Assembly: GCA_013396915.1 (NCBI GenBank) | Contig: VWZL01003430.1 | Location: forward strand, 77,184 to 141,183 | Length of the DNA: 64,000 nt | Direction: 5' to 3' | Source of the DNA: Stercorarius parasiticus | Taxonomy: Eukaryota > Chordata > Aves > Charadriiformes > Stercorariidae | Shown: one piece after another, positions 36,923 through 49,860 of the stretch | Position numbering within the stretch: position 1 is the first letter of the stretch | Layout: every line of letters starts with the position of its first letter | Program-made: the position numbers and the translations under genes | Notes under the pieces: model-generated | Seen by the model: the letters and a program-made list of their open reading frames with translations, nothing else | Told to the model about the DNA's origin: nothing | Database searches by the model: none

Positions 36923-38119
36923 TAGAAAAGCCGGGGAAATATGCCTCCTGCTGGGAGCTTTAGCAGAGGAACTTTCATTGACTTCCAGACTAGACATAGA
37001 AACATGAACTTCTGCCTCCTAAGGCAATTCACAGTCTTCATGTTAGCAGAACATCAGTAGATGTTACATTTATTAGACGCCTTCCTCAATCAGCTTATGT
37101 TTGAGTGAACGACCAAACCCTTGTCATTTTAAGTTTATGCTTTTGCCTGGCTGGAAATGCTTCTTAGATATTTTCTGGTGCTTTAATTCTGGAATCACAA
37201 CATTGCATGCTATAAATGTAGTTCAAGATGTGTTTTACCGAAATTCACTGGATGCCGTGAATTTCTATGAGGTAGGTTGCTGGAAGTAATCAAAGCTACT
37301 GAAACAAATTGACTTCTCAGATCTGTGGTCAGGGTAGAAAATCAGCTCCTCTATTAAGCACACTACTGACAAGAAGAGAAGGGCTAAGTCGATAGAATAT
37401 TCAAGGAGAAGGGGAAAGATACTCTTTCTTTCATGTAACTGAAAGTCTGTAAGCATCTTTAAGTGATGCTCATCATCTCATTTCATACAGGTTTCACTCT
37501 TGACATCCAAACCAGCAGCCACGGACTCTTTCTCTTGCAGACTTAAGTAACTAGTGCCTGGGATGTTAAACATACAGCAAAACCCCACAAAATGAGACAA
37601 GAACCTGTAAAACACTGGCTAAAATAAGGTGTTTCTGCAATGGACCATGCAATCCAGGCTAGGGTGAAGCCTGCATTTTGGAAAGTATCTTCATCCCAGG
37701 TTCCACCTACAGCTCCATGCACAAATGTTCCACAATTTACTAGTGAACAGATATCTAAGTTATATAAAAGACATAAGAAATACAACCACGAGATGATTTT
37801 ATCCCCTTTGCACTGGTTGGACTGCTTTCATTCTAAAATGAAATAAAAAAATGCAGGGAAAACTGCCTTATTAACAAAAGCTATTAAAGTAATCTAAACA
37901 TCGCATTAAGCTTTGCTTGCGCAGCAGTAGACACAATAAGAAACACATATTACAGTCATTTAGATGCAAGATAATTTACTATTTTTAAGATCTTATAGCA
38001 TCCTTGCTCCAAATTCTTTTCTTTTACTCCTTGCTGTTGCTGTTTCTGAATATTTTGTCCTTTCCCCGGCTCTGCTTGCTGAAAAGCGTAGCCCCTTTTT
38101 AGCTGGAAAACCTTACTCG

Positions 38120-39019
38120 GAGTACATGTCAATTCTTTGCTATCAAACTGGGCGGTCGTGTCAGCAGGGATCTTACAAGGGTTTATCCTAAGCCTGGTTT
38201 GTTCAATATTCACTAACCTCTAGGACTGTGCAATAGAGCATGCCCTTATCAAGTTTGCAGGTGGCACCGAGCTGCCAGGGTGCGAGCGCTTTTGGAGCAG
38301 GATTAGAATTCAAAATGACTCTAGAAAATTGGAGAGGTGACCTGCAATTCAATAAAGACAACTTGAAAGTACTACAATAAAAAGGGGGAAAATCAAAGAT
38401 ACTCCTGGTGTTCTGCAGAAGAGAATCAAGGGGCGAGAGCTGGGCTACAGACTGACTGTAGGTCAACAGTTGTGGTGTTATTGCATCCTGAGATGACACG
38501 GGAGTGCGGCGTGTATTCCCGCTCCTCTGGTGAGATTTTGGCTGCAGTTCCGAGTCCAGCATTAGGCACCGTGCTTCAAGACGCAGACAAATCGGAGAGA
38601 GTCCAGAGGACAGCAACCAAAATGATGAAAGGTTTAGAAAAAGTGACCTATGAGGAAAGGTTGAAAGAACTTGGTTTGTTTAGTCTAGGAAAGAGAAGAC
38701 TGAGGAGGTACATGATAACAGACTTCAAATATTTAAACGGTTGTTATAAAGAGGAAGGGGATCAATTATTCATGTCCACTAAGAATTGGACGAGAAATTA
38801 GGAATGGCTTTAATTTGCAAGAGGAGGATTCCAGTTAGAAAGCTTTCTGACCGCACTGGAGCACATTAGCAGTTTCCACGGCCTCCCTGGGTATTAAAGG
38901 TTTATAAGAATCGGTTGAACAAACTTTGTAAGGGATGGTTTAGATCTGCTCCGGCCTCAAAGCAGTGCTTAGGACAAACAACTTCTTAAAGCCTCTCCTG
39001 GTGTGACTCCTATACTGTG
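38120..39019 (+). mobile_element. CR1 LINE relic, ORF2 3' part and 3' UTR
   Basis: This is the decayed 3' end of a CR1-clade non-LTR retrotransposon. From 38130 it follows the reverse-transcriptase region (TCAAACTGGGCGGTCG, ACAAGGG, then GTTCAATATTCACTAAC, equivalent to an LFNIF..NDL motif, and AAGTTTGCAGGTGGCACC, equivalent to the catalytic FADD motif, here FAGG so inactivated). An internal deletion follows near 38400. From 38589 the C-terminal coding part is clear: ERVQRTATKMMKGLE, then YEERLKELGLFSLGKRRLR and KYLNG. After 38800 the 3' part continues with GGATGGTTTAGATCTGC to a degraded end near 39019. The many stops and frame breaks make it non-functional. Its wording is closest to old CR1 types shared with turtles and crocodiles. 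Confidence 0.9.
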
Positions 39020-39574
39020 TAATATAGTTTTGTAATGTACACATCCCTATGTAATTATACAAGTGCTAAATTATTATCTGAAAGCACACTCATTCTTTAC
39101 CTGCCTCTCCAGGTGTGTGATGTGAGGAGATAGCTGGACTCTGCTATTTGCTAAAAAAGAATTGCTCAAGAGTTTTAAAAACCATTTCTCTAAAGGCAAC
39201 AGTGGGAAATCAGAACTCATGCCTGACCTCATCTGACAGCTGCTACGGCCTTTATAAAGGGATTAACAACCTGGACATAAACCAAAGGTTATTGCCAGTC
39301 ATTAAGATGTGATATCGCTCAGCACAATTAGGACACGTCACAAGTCTGCATGGGGCCATGCCTGAGTGGAGAATTACAGAGAAAAATGGTGATTTACCGA
39401 TCTCTGGGAAGAAGCCCTGATGCTGTGATGAAGAGGAGGCTAAGCAGGGCTCAGAAACATCCTGAGAGGAACTGGAGGCCACTGGCACTGGGGAGTGAAG
39501 CTGTGGCACAAGACACCCACCTGGCACAAAATAGGACCCCCAAGAAAATCACTGCACGGAACACACACTTCCAG

Positions 39575-39593
39575 TTTTGTTTTTTTTTTTTTT
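39575..39593. repeat. T homopolymer
   Basis: Four T, a G, then 14 T. It is a low-complexity tract and probably variable in length. Confidence 0.85.
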
Positions 39594-40305
39594 GGTCCTA
39601 TCTACATTATATCAATCTATCTATCTGTCGTCGTGGGATCCTTTAGGTCTGCAAAACGTGTCCGTACGATGCAGTACGGTGATCAATAAGAAAAGCCGAG
39701 TCCTGGCCCTGGCAGAATTTCTGACTCTGAACATTTCAGCCGACGTCTCCCAGCCCAGACGAGATCTGCTTGTCCGCTGAGTCAGCAGGCGCTTTGGTAG
39801 CTTGATTCTGCGAATCAGTATTTAGCAACTTTCACTCTTCAGAGAAGCACGCAAAGAGGCAAAATGATGATTATACTACATGATAGGTATAAAGAAATAA
39901 AACCATTGTAATATTATTAGTTAATTTTCATAGCAATTTAGAAGCGAGCCCATGTGTTTCAATTATAAAAGAATGAGTTAGCTTGTAATATGCAAAGTTC
40001 TTTTTATTAGTTGATTAATTTTTCACTTAAATTCTAAAAAAGTCATTATTTCTTCATGTGTAAGCTTTCACTTCTTTTGTAGTGCTTTTCTTAATTACCT
40101 GCAGTAATTTGCATCAGCAAGAAACTAAGAATGCTTTGCATTTCTTTAGTGTCTTCCCTCCTCTTTAGCTATTGATGTAGCTGCAGAGAGCGAGCTCAGC
40201 ACCGTAGCATCTGTCATCTCGAATCGCTATTATAAACATTAATTAAATAAACCTCTCAGTACTTCTGACAGGTGATAAGAGATTCTGACGTCTGATGAGA
40301 GCTCT

Positions 40306-40395
40306 GCTGCCCATTTTACAGATAGAGAAACTAAGGGTACATTTGAATCGTGAGATTTGCAGATACGTCCCAGCTTCCAAGGTCCAGGTGCACGC
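40306..40395 (-). repeat. MIR-type SINE relic (reverse)
   Basis: CTGCTGCCCATTTTACAGAT then AGAGAAACTAAGG matches the reverse complement of the MIR core (cccattttacagatgagaaactgagg). The following stretch to about 40395 is consistent but decayed. Confidence 0.5.
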
Positions 40396-41055
40396 CCTGG
40401 CCACATCCCAAATCCGTTCTGGGGCAAAAGCCAGGCTCTTTGTCCCTGAGGATCTTGGTTTCCTTAGGAAGGAGACCTGAGTGCTCAGACGGGGAGGGGT
40501 GGCTCGCATGGCGAGGTGTTGAGTCAGGCCTGTGGGTTGCACTGCAAAGCGTTATCCCCACAGTCTAGACATAACCCAGGCAAGTTAATGGATTTGAAGG
40601 AGGCTCGTGGTGATTCTGCATTAAAGGTGGGAGCAGATGAAAAAAAGTTCTTGGCTTCCTCATCCCGCACTTCCTCCCATTATTTAACTATCGAGATGAC
40701 CACACTGGTTTTGCACGTTGAGCAAGTCCAATGCAAACAAGATTCCTTCCTCCATTTTCATCAGCTTCGAGATATTTTATTTTCAGGGGTCTACAAAAGC
40801 AAATGTACAACTCAAATAAAACCACAGCAGTGACTGTAGAGAATAATAGTCTAACTTCATTTTGGAGCAGAACGTGGAAAATGTGGCTATAACCTGAACT
40901 AGTAAAGTGCAGCGTGCTCTCTCCCTCTTTCTAGCTGCTTTGGGCAAAGGCCACAGGTAGCAAAGTCTTTTCAAGCCCATCTACTTGTTGGGCAGGAGGA
41001 ACAAGCTGGAAGATGGCTTTCAAGGCTGCAGCATCTCAATGTTGCCAGATGCATC

Positions 41056-41190
41056 GAATCATAGAATCATAGAATCGCCTAGGTTGCAAGGGACCTTTCA
41101 GATCATCTAGTCCAACCATGAAGCTAACTCCGACAAAAACCGTCACTAAACTATATCTCCAAGCACTATGTCTACCCGTCTTTACTCCAG
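41056..41190 (-). mobile_element. CR1 LINE 3' end, 5'-truncated
   Basis: Read on the minus strand it ends in the CR1 terminal 8-bp repeat (here seen as GAATCATAGAATCATAGAAT). Before it comes the conserved 3' UTR, seen on the plus strand as CTAGGTTGCAAGGGACCTTT, CAGATCATCTAGTCCAACC, then CACTAAACTATATCTCCAAG and TCTACCCGTCTTTACTCCAG. Only about 135 bases remain, which is usual for severely 5'-truncated CR1 copies. The wording of this tail is the clearest sign that the DNA is avian. It carries no coding capacity. Confidence 0.92.
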
Positions 41191-43814
41191 CACGTTTTAA
41201 CAATTATATTCTGTTTTTCCTGGACTAAATGTCAGTTTGTCAGCCTGTGGACTGTCACAACAGATAGTCATGGGGCGCTGTACCAGTTAATGCACTTTAG
41301 TCAAAATACAAGGGGCTTGCCTTTCAAATTAAAAGTTACCTTGCCAGTAACAGCCATTCTTTCTTTGACAGCACACTCGCCTTTCCACATGCCTTTTTAT
41401 TGTTTTCCCCCCATTTTTCCAGTATCATCTTTTAGCACCGGACTATTGAGTTGATAGTCTGTGAGTGGTCAGAGAAGGTCCAGTGAAATCAGAGCGCACC
41501 ATTTCACTGGCCTCTTCAGAAGTGCTGGATTAGCCTTGTTGCCTACAATTTAAGAACGGACCCCTATCCAGAAAAGCACTTTAACACATGATAACAGTTA
41601 AGCATGTGCTTAAGTGCTTTTCTGACTCAAGGCCCGTATAAGGAAGCACTTCTAGCAAATGTTTCCAGCTAGTTCAAACAGTGTCCAACTTTTCCAGATA
41701 TTAGATTTCCTCTAAAATATATAAGCAGAGCTCCTTCCAATAATGAAAAGCCTCACTGAATTCTTCCCTTCAAACAATTGTTTGGAGGTTTGCTCTGTTA
41801 CTGATAGAAAGATTGATTCAAGTTGCAAAAGAAAAAATGTGTTTATGCAAATATTAAGTGCCTGAAAACTACACCACAGCTGTTTAGTTTTTGGAAGAAA
41901 ATCTTGGCTTGTTGTAAAAGATGCATCAGCGTCTATGAGACTTAGAAAATCTCTTTTGTTACATGGTTATTTCAGTGGAAATACATTCTCCAAAACCTTC
42001 TCTTCCAGAACGAATTCAGATTTCTCTACATTTAACATTGCAAAAGTATGAAAAGCTTCTTGGCATATGTATTCCTTGTCAAAATGAATCTAGAATGAGA
42101 TAGTGACAATGAGGAACAAAAGTTTTGGGATAACTTATGCCCTTAAAATTTTGCAGCATGGGTTTCTGTTCTAATTGTAGGAAAACTACAGCTACAGAGA
42201 GTTCAATCTGCCCGTAAGAGGTGGTCATCGAGTGCAACAAGTGGAACAGGATGATTTCATTTCATGTGTAAACATTAGCGATAAGAAAGAGAAGCCTCCT
42301 ATGTTGCTTTTTGTCTTTTGTTGCGTTAACTTCAGACCATGCATCATCTCTAATGAGCTTGATAAAGCATAGCAAGGAAAATGTGCCATAATTCATCATG
42401 ATTTCCATTTCAGAAGTGGCAGCCAACTTCAGAAAATAGTCCGTTTTGCAACAAAAGACACCCAACAAATGATAATGGAAACAATATCCTCAAATGAAAA
42501 CTTACGGTCCCCTCGGATCCGACTCACATTGCGGAAAAGTGGGCTTGGTTTTGTTAAGAGTACCAACAGATCCTCTCTGGTTCATCTTGTAAGTAGAATA
42601 TTTGATTTTTCTATGTTGTCCACCTTAGAAAAAACTGGACCCCAAAATTTTATTGAGTAATAAGAGCTGGTATATGGAGAAAAGCAGGAACAGCCATTTA
42701 AATTGCTGGAAAATATAACATTAGATTTAATTCTTTCCCATTAAAAAGCTATGGCCCATGCTGCAATGGAAGGTATAAATAAGCTGCTTTCAATAACAAT
42801 AAAGGAGCAATCTGTATGTTTTGAGGAGCCTCTGAAGAATTTTCACTCCTTTGTGTGAATATCCACACTTTTTTTCTTTTTTTTTGTGGCTGTAATCCTT
42901 TTAGAAATCAGTCTATATTCTTTCCAGTACATCTGGGTGCCTTAGATACCACAGCCTACACCATTTACATACCTTACTTTTAATCTTTGGTCTTTGAAAT
43001 AATTTAGTTTCATAGGAGGGGTAAGACTTGGGTTGGAAAAGAAAATGGTAGTTCGTGAGATGAGGGAAAGGAAAGGTGGAGGGTGCCAGAGCAGGGCTCA
43101 GTGCTGGAGCTGTTCGCCTCCCAAAACTGCATCGATGTCCTAAAGACGTTACAGATTTGTCTTGCGCTGTCAGATCTCCTAAATATGGTGTTGATAGGCT
43201 CTAATGTTTTTTTTCTGTATGTGGCATTTTCTTTAAGAGATGTGTTGACCGGAATATATTGTATTGGAATTTGGAGGTGAACGATCACTGCCAGAACAGG
43301 GCGTGCTGGTTTAAGATCATGGAAGAGATGACTTTTGCATGGCAGAAGACCGGTCAGCAAGCTGTCCAGGATGGTCTCCTGGACTGGGCTGTTGCATCCC
43401 AAAGTGGAGGTGAAAATTTGCCAAGGAATTGGGAGACGCTGCCTCTCAAAAAGGCAGGATGCCGCTCTCCTGGGGCACCATCTGCTAAACATCTGAGAAG
43501 TCACACCCCACCTCAACTGCGCTCACAGGTCGTGTTTGTGTTTCTGTGCGTGAAACAGATAAGAGCAATTCTGGTCTGTGATGATATCTTTGCTGAAGAC
43601 AGAGCAGGCATCCATTTTCTGTGAATACTTTAAAATACCCAATTAAAATTAACTGTTTGGAAAACACTAGTTTTTTATTAGTTGATTGATGAACTAGGGT
43701 ATCGTTACAAAAATAGAAGAAACAGCAACGACTGGTGTCAAAGTGAATTTATGTGAACCTTGTAACGAAAAATTCTCCAAAAATTATACTCAGGATCATT
43801 CTAACGCAGTAGTT
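41191..43814. other. Non-coding stretch
   Basis: No gene is recognised. It holds the hairpin at 41569-41624 and a stretch at 43010-43624 that is open on both strands (168 codons minus, 121 codons plus) without a recognised domain. Confidence 0.6.
41569..41624. repeat. 22-bp imperfect inverted repeat
   Basis: The arms 41569-41590 and 41603-41624 are complementary at 20 of 22 positions around a 12-base loop. The central arm phrase is AAGCACTT / AAGTGCTT. It shares CATGTGCTTAAGT with the repeat at 29902-29990 and appears to be a better preserved copy of the same sauropsid palindromic repeat. Confidence 0.75.
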
Positions 43815-44100
43815 AATTAACAAGTGGAACTCACTGCCACAAAATACAGTATCTTTGAGGCATGAGTTTAGCGGGATTAAAGGGATTTATTAAACACTTA
43901 TATGGATAATGAGACCATCCGCAGTTACATTACACAGGATGAAACCATACATTAGGGATATAAACAATTATGCTTCAGGACAGAAGCCAACTACTGACTA
44001 ATAGAGTTAAGGAGGAAATTCACTCCATAATTATCCAGGATTTTATGCACCTTTTCTAAAAGTTCTGGTACTGGCACTGTCACGAATGGGTTACTGCCTT
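43815..44100 (+). mobile_element. CR1-clade LINE 3' region relic
   Basis: The order of phrases AAGTGGAACTCACTGCCACA, TTTAGCGGGATTAAAGGGAT, CTTATATGGATAATGAGA, GATATAAACAATTATGCTTC, AGGACAGAAGCCAAC and GTTCTGGTACTGGCACTGTC follows the 3' part of an ancient CR1/L3-type LINE widespread in turtles, crocodiles and birds. Both ends are eroded and the terminal repeat is absent. It belongs to a different and probably older subfamily than the copy at 41056. Confidence 0.75.
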
Positions 44101-44891
44101 ACAGGAAATGTTGGAATACAGGAAATAGGGAAAAATAATGAAATTCTGATTTCTTTTATGTCTAAAGGTATTGTCTTATTTTTTCCCCTCCTTAATAATA
44201 ATAATTATGGTATTTTATTAAAAAAAAAACGGAGAATGGGAGATGAAAAACAAATCCCAAATTTATTGAGGCTAATGAAAGAGGCCCCTGCCTCCTTCCA
44301 TATATGAACTGAATAGCATCAGTTGTCCATATCTTTTTAAAATGAGGAGAAACAACTAAGGACATTGCTTTAGCTGATGTTACAACTTCTATTTGCGTGA
44401 TGTCATTATAATATGATCAGCACTAGTTTCTTAAATTTTACTTTTGCATCCTAACACGCTGCTGTTTTAGTGGTACTATGAGCATAAACTTGCACTGAGC
44501 TGTCTAAAAGGATGCTGATATGCATGAACCCAACTTTGACAGGAATTTTAATACATTCTCTGAGAAGGGCTTTGCAATAGTTTGAATCTCTAGGAAGTGG
44601 TACTAATGCATCCAGGTAGGACTTCTACGGCTCAGGAGACCCAAGATATCACGTTCTCCGTGCAGGCAATTTGCCTGCTTATGGTAGTCCACAGAGCACA
44701 CCTCCATGTGCTCCCATGGACTTCATCCATAGGGACTTGTGTCCCTCTTCTCCCAGCCAAAGAGGAGGATCCTGTAGCATCATATAAGACATAGCACAGC
44801 CTACAGAAGCGGAAAGAATGCATCAGGCAGGAATCAATTGCCTTTGACCTGTTTTGGGACCAAAATATTTTCAACCACAAATTGCCTTAAA

Positions 44892-44930
44892 TCAAATAAA
44901 ACAAACAAACAAACAATTTTTTTTTTTTTT
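44892..44930. repeat. (AAAC)n plus T homopolymer
   Basis: Several AAAC units are followed by 14 T. It is low-complexity sequence. Confidence 0.85.
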
Positions 44931-47900
44931 CTATGCAAGATGAAATCCCAAAATTCTCTTCAACAGAACATATACAGTAAGTCCTCTGTAGAGCTCTGGG
45001 TATAACAGCAGGGAAAGTGCCACAACCCTTCCCAAGTCTCCCGTGTAAGGGCTTCTTGCTGGAAAGGGGAAAAGAAGTCTGCATGCACTGGGCTCTCACA
45101 TTTTTATCCGTGGCTTTTCTTGGCAGCCGTAGTCTCTCTCAAAGCACTTGTTTATAGATCCCTGTGCACGCTTGCTGACAGAAGACCCGAGCACGTGCAG
45201 TAAATCTGATGCATCCATCCAAAGGGCCTCAGATTTGCTGTGCACCCACAGGGCATCACTGTGCACCACTTGTGCTGGCCATGGCTGGGACTGCCAGATG
45301 CTTCATAGCTGTGAAATTTATGGAAATCCTAAATAAATATGCAAGGCTCTCAAATTCTGCCAAGGTAAAAGTTTTGGGTGGAAAAGAGGACATTTACGGT
45401 GAAACCCAGCCTCACAGTAACTGGTTGCTACTTCTCAGCAGCTTCCTTCAGCATCTTTTGTTCCTCAAGGAGAGGATTCATGGGCTCTAGGTGATCTCTG
45501 CTTGTGTTATGAGGGAAACTGTAATCTCTCAAATGGCATATCAGCACATACAGGCAGAGGGCTGTGCAAATAATACATAGCTAAAAAACCCTATGCACCT
45601 ATACCTCCGGGACCAGTATCGAAATCACTGAAGTTGGTGGAAAGACTCCAGAGAGCTCTTCTATCAACCAGCAAACACAACTACGACTTGAATTAAAGAC
45701 AAAAAAAGCAATAATAAATAGGAAAACAATGAGAGGAGCAGGTGTTCAGCGTATTTGAAAGGCAGAAAAAGCAAACTTTTATGTTATAGCAGTGATGCTC
45801 TGCAATGAAGCTGAAGTCTGTCAACATCCAGATACGTTTCACACTGTATGCTTGGCATCGCAACAGGTGGTTACTGCCAGATATACCAATGAAGAATATT
45901 CCAGATTTGTTAGCTATTGCACGAAGTCTTTCCACCAGCTGAATTGGCTGTATTTGGCAGCAGTCAGTTAGTAAATAAAAAATGATCTAGAGTTCATAAC
46001 TATTGTAGCTTTAAAAAGCCAGCTAAATAACATTGTTTTTCAGCAGTGACATTCCTCACCCAGGAGGGAAGTCCCAGAGAAAACAGAAAAGGAAGAAAGC
46101 TCTGACAGTCAATAAATCTGGGCAACGTTGAATGAAATGGTTAAATAAGTAGGGAACTCATTATTAAAAATGTCCTTTAACAGGCTATTTACATTTAAAG
46201 AAGAGGACTGAGAAATGAGGTAAAGCTTCTGTACAAAGATAAATTTGGTAAAACCGCCATGTTAATGTCTAGGGGATGGCGTGTGTGTACTCTAGGGCTG
46301 ATTTTTTTTTGTCCTCTGCTTGGTGTTTAACCTTCTGATTTTCCACTATGTTGCACAGCCCCAGTGGACAAGTTCAGGCTGTTTTTACCTACAAACACAG
46401 CTTTGGCTAAGAACAAGGTTTCAAATTGTAGTCTGCTGGGCTTTATTTTAAAAAGAAAATGCCTTATTCACTGGAAATTTGCTGACTGCTTGAAAATGGA
46501 AACTGTTTAAGGAAAGATCAGTTTGGATGATTTTCCCACTTCGATAAGAATCTGGGAAGAAAAAAAATTTGAAATTGCCAGCACATTCCTTTCTGCCATT
46601 TTCAAAAGAAAAGCAGTCCAGTGCTAGTACCGACACAAGCAGCTCAAAATGATCAAAACAGCTGTTTCAGCGGACAGCTTCCTCTTCATCTCTTATTACA
46701 AACTCACGATTTACTCTTTTTGTTTTAGAAATGCAGTCCCATTTGCCTCCTAACAGCCTTACCTGCGTTTCAAAGCCGAAATAAAAGCTCTGTGCTATGC
46801 GGCTTTAGGCATATTTGCCACATATTTTTGCCCTTGGATCATCTATTGTGTTGCTTTTGACAAACTGTTTAAATACACCAGGCTGAGCTAAAGGTTCTAA
46901 TTTGATGGAACTTATTTATAAACCTATTCTGTACCATTAGAAGTAGTATTATACAGTATCAATTTATGCTGATAATTTTGCAGCCATATAAATCCAAGGA
47001 AGGAAGCAATAACAGGACACGTATTGCATATGTGTTTTTACCATTCTAGGGCCCAGTTTTAAGGGGAACTCTTGTGTTTTTGAAGACCACAGCTTCCCCC
47101 TTTGCTACAAGCGATGGAGTTGCACTAGTGGAGCCTTATTGGTGTTTGTTTCAAGCATTAAGGAACCTCGGGGAAGCCTTTTTCTTCCTTCTGCGGTTCT
47201 TTCGTCCGCTCACAAAGCAGGTTTCAGGTTTGGGCCTGCTGGTTGAGGGGAATGCTTAGCTCGCCTATTTAAAACACAACTGGATTTTGCTATTCAAATG
47301 TAGGAAACCTAATTACACATTGGTAAATTCTCTTCAGTCTACCAAACACAGAAAAAAAACAGTGACAGAAACTGAAAGGCCAAAAAAGAGAAAAGAGTCC
47401 CTAAGACCTAATGAATCCAAACTAAACACCTCTCCACAGAAATGTCAAACATTTCTCTTAGCACAAAACAAGGCTTAAAGAATTCCCTGCTTTTGTCTCT
47501 GGGCTAATTCCTTAAGCAGAGAGGGGGATTTTCTTCTGGGAGTGTTATTTCACAAAGAACTAAACAGCAAATAAACAAAAGACTCTCAAAGAGTGAGAGA
47601 GTATAAATAAAATTCATGACTCCTTAAAGAGTTTACACTGAAAGAATGTGGGGGATTATTTACAATTAAAGCATAGTCTGTGGAATACAGTTATTATTAC
47701 AAAAATGAATAAGAGGGTATTTCATTTAGCTCACAATAAGAGTGCACCTGGGTCTTCTCCATTTGTTAAAATCGGAGAAAACTCACTTGCCCTCAGAATC
47801 ATCTGTTTGGTTGCTTTTAGCCAACTCTTTTTCGTATACCAGCCTGGGTAATCCAATTGAAAACGCTGTTTATGAAGTTGTAAATTATCTATGTTGTAGC

Positions 47901-48498
47901 TGCAGAAAGTGCCAAAAGGAGAGGCCCAAAACCAGGGGGAGCAAATCAGGAAAGTTGAGAATTTCCCTCCTCTAAAAGAGAAAAAAAATCCCCCACGTTT
48001 CTTCTGTTTTTCTGTGAAAAGTATACTTCAGATCCCCACCCCCAAAGCCAATCTTGCAGAAATGAAAACACCCACAACCCTTGTCAACAAAAATAAGTGT
48101 TTTTACACTTCAGGCCTAGCAGGGCACAAGTTTTTAGTAAAGTGAAAAGTAACAAGAAAGGAAGAAAAACTTTTGGGGGAATCTCCCTTCTTCCTTGCCA
48201 AGCGGAATATGAAACAATGGAGTAGGTTAATAATGGAGACAAGGTTAGCTGAGGGATAAGATGAACGTGGAACAAATACAAGATTTCACTTCCAATAAAT
48301 TAGGCAGACACAAATGAATGGTTATTAAGATAAAGAAGCATAGGTTGAAGAAGTCACTTGATTATAAATTATAGAGCAATTAGTCCTCTTTTCAGTGCTT
48401 TTTTTTTGTGCTAGGCATTTTGTATGCTACAGCAAATGTGTCATAAAACAATGCCGATAATGATGCTGTTGAAAGCCAAGGTAGACCGGCCAAATCCC

Positions 48499-48529
48499 AT
48501 ATATATATAAAAAAAATATATATATATAT
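48499..48529. repeat. (AT)n microsatellite
   Basis: Two AT runs are separated by 8 A. TG-rich and CATG-rich sequence follows to about 48640. Confidence 0.85.
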
Positions 48530-49830
48530 GTGCATGTATTAATAGGGTTGTGAGTGATATATGGGGGTGTGTGTCCATACGGGTGCATGTATCCCTATGT
48601 GCGTACATCTGGTGGGTGTACACGCATGTCTGCCTACAGCATAAATATCACTAGGCACATCCGTGTGCAGCCCTATTAATTCTTTAGAGAAGTGATATAT
48701 TAATACAAATTAAAAAAGAAATCTATACGAGTGTCATGGAATGTACTTTATCCATCTATCTGTCTATATTATGCCTCTCTGTCATGTTAAAAAGAAAGCC
48801 TTATAAGAGAGGTTAGGCCATGGAGGCTTATTTCATGTGCCTGAGCGACAGAGACAGAATTTAAAGCTTTGTTGAATTTGCAGCAAAGTTTTGATTGAGT
48901 CTTATCCTGCCATGCCTGCCTCGGCAAAGTATCCGAAACATTTGGCTACACATGATTAAGTGAACAGTATTTATTTTTAGCATCTGCTGCCCCTGACTCA
49001 AACTTTGCTACTAAGAAAATTCAGCTCTATGGAAAAGAATTTGAATTCCAGCTGGGCAGTTTTCAAAATAAGATGAAAAGTTAAGCAGGCAATTGGTGTG
49101 TATTTAGGGCTCAAAACACCTTGCCTCCTAAGAAGTCTTGAAGGAGTTAATCCCTTCTCAAGATAATCCACTAAAGAGCATCCTTCATTATGATGTTAAA
49201 AGCAAGGATCAGTGCTGGGGGAGTCTAACAATAGGACAGAGGTGCTTTTCAATCCCCATCACATTCTTCCCAGGTTAGAAACAGAAACTGCTGTTATTCC
49301 AGCCGAAAACCAGGACGGGTTTCTCTCGTGGTGTTAAATATTCAGATTTAAAAAGGGAGGGGAAGGGGGGGGAAAAAAAAAGAGCGATCGCTAATCCACT
49401 GCATTAACTAAACTTCTCTCTTATTGGGTATTTTTCTGCCAATCTTTCTAACTTTTATGACAAGGTGGTGAACGCGGAAGGGCTGCGTCAAAATGACTCA
49501 CAACTCTCTCAGACATCAAAAGAACTTTTGATAAGAGGCTTGTAAATAATTTGCTGGTGGCAACATGTGAGTGGAGAAAACCTGAAGCAAGTCGGTCTAA
49601 CTTCACTGCATGGAAGGACGCTACATCCCTTCACTCTGGGCAGGAAAATGGCTTCTAATAAAACCTGGGGGAAAAAGCCACACGTACCAAGCTCCCTTGT
49701 GTTACTTATGTGGCTAATGTTCTTAAGATTTGGTTTTCATTTTGTTTAGTACTGAGAGTCATGTTTTTAATTAATGAAAAGATAGAAAAGTGTAAAAATA
49801 CAGGNTTACAAACCTATTTGAGGATTGCTT

Positions 49831-49860
49831 ACACGCATACGCACACATGCACTCACACAC
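49831..49860. repeat. Interrupted (CA)n tract
   Basis: ACAC units are interrupted by GCAT. An unresolved base lies 26 bases upstream at 49805. Confidence 0.7.

Larger units (their letters stand above)
32340..38119. other. AT-rich non-coding stretch
   Basis: No gene is recognised. It holds a G-rich run at 33813-33837, A runs at 32987-32999 and 33931-33940, and a possible short MIR trace at 36885-36922. Open frames are short and unremarkable. Confidence 0.6.
39020..41055. other. Non-coding stretch
   Basis: No gene is recognised. It holds the T run at 39575-39593, a possible MIR at 40306-40395, and AT-rich homeodomain-like motifs near 39895-40050 (TTAGTTAATTTTC, TTAGTTGATTAATTT). Confidence 0.6.

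Noticed and set aside
45610..45660. AATCACTGAAGTTGGTGG then AAAGACTCC as another palindromic repeat relic
   Set aside because: Only one arm is visible and it is too short to support a call.
49805..49805. Single ambiguous base
   Set aside because: An assembly or sequencing uncertainty, not a biological feature.
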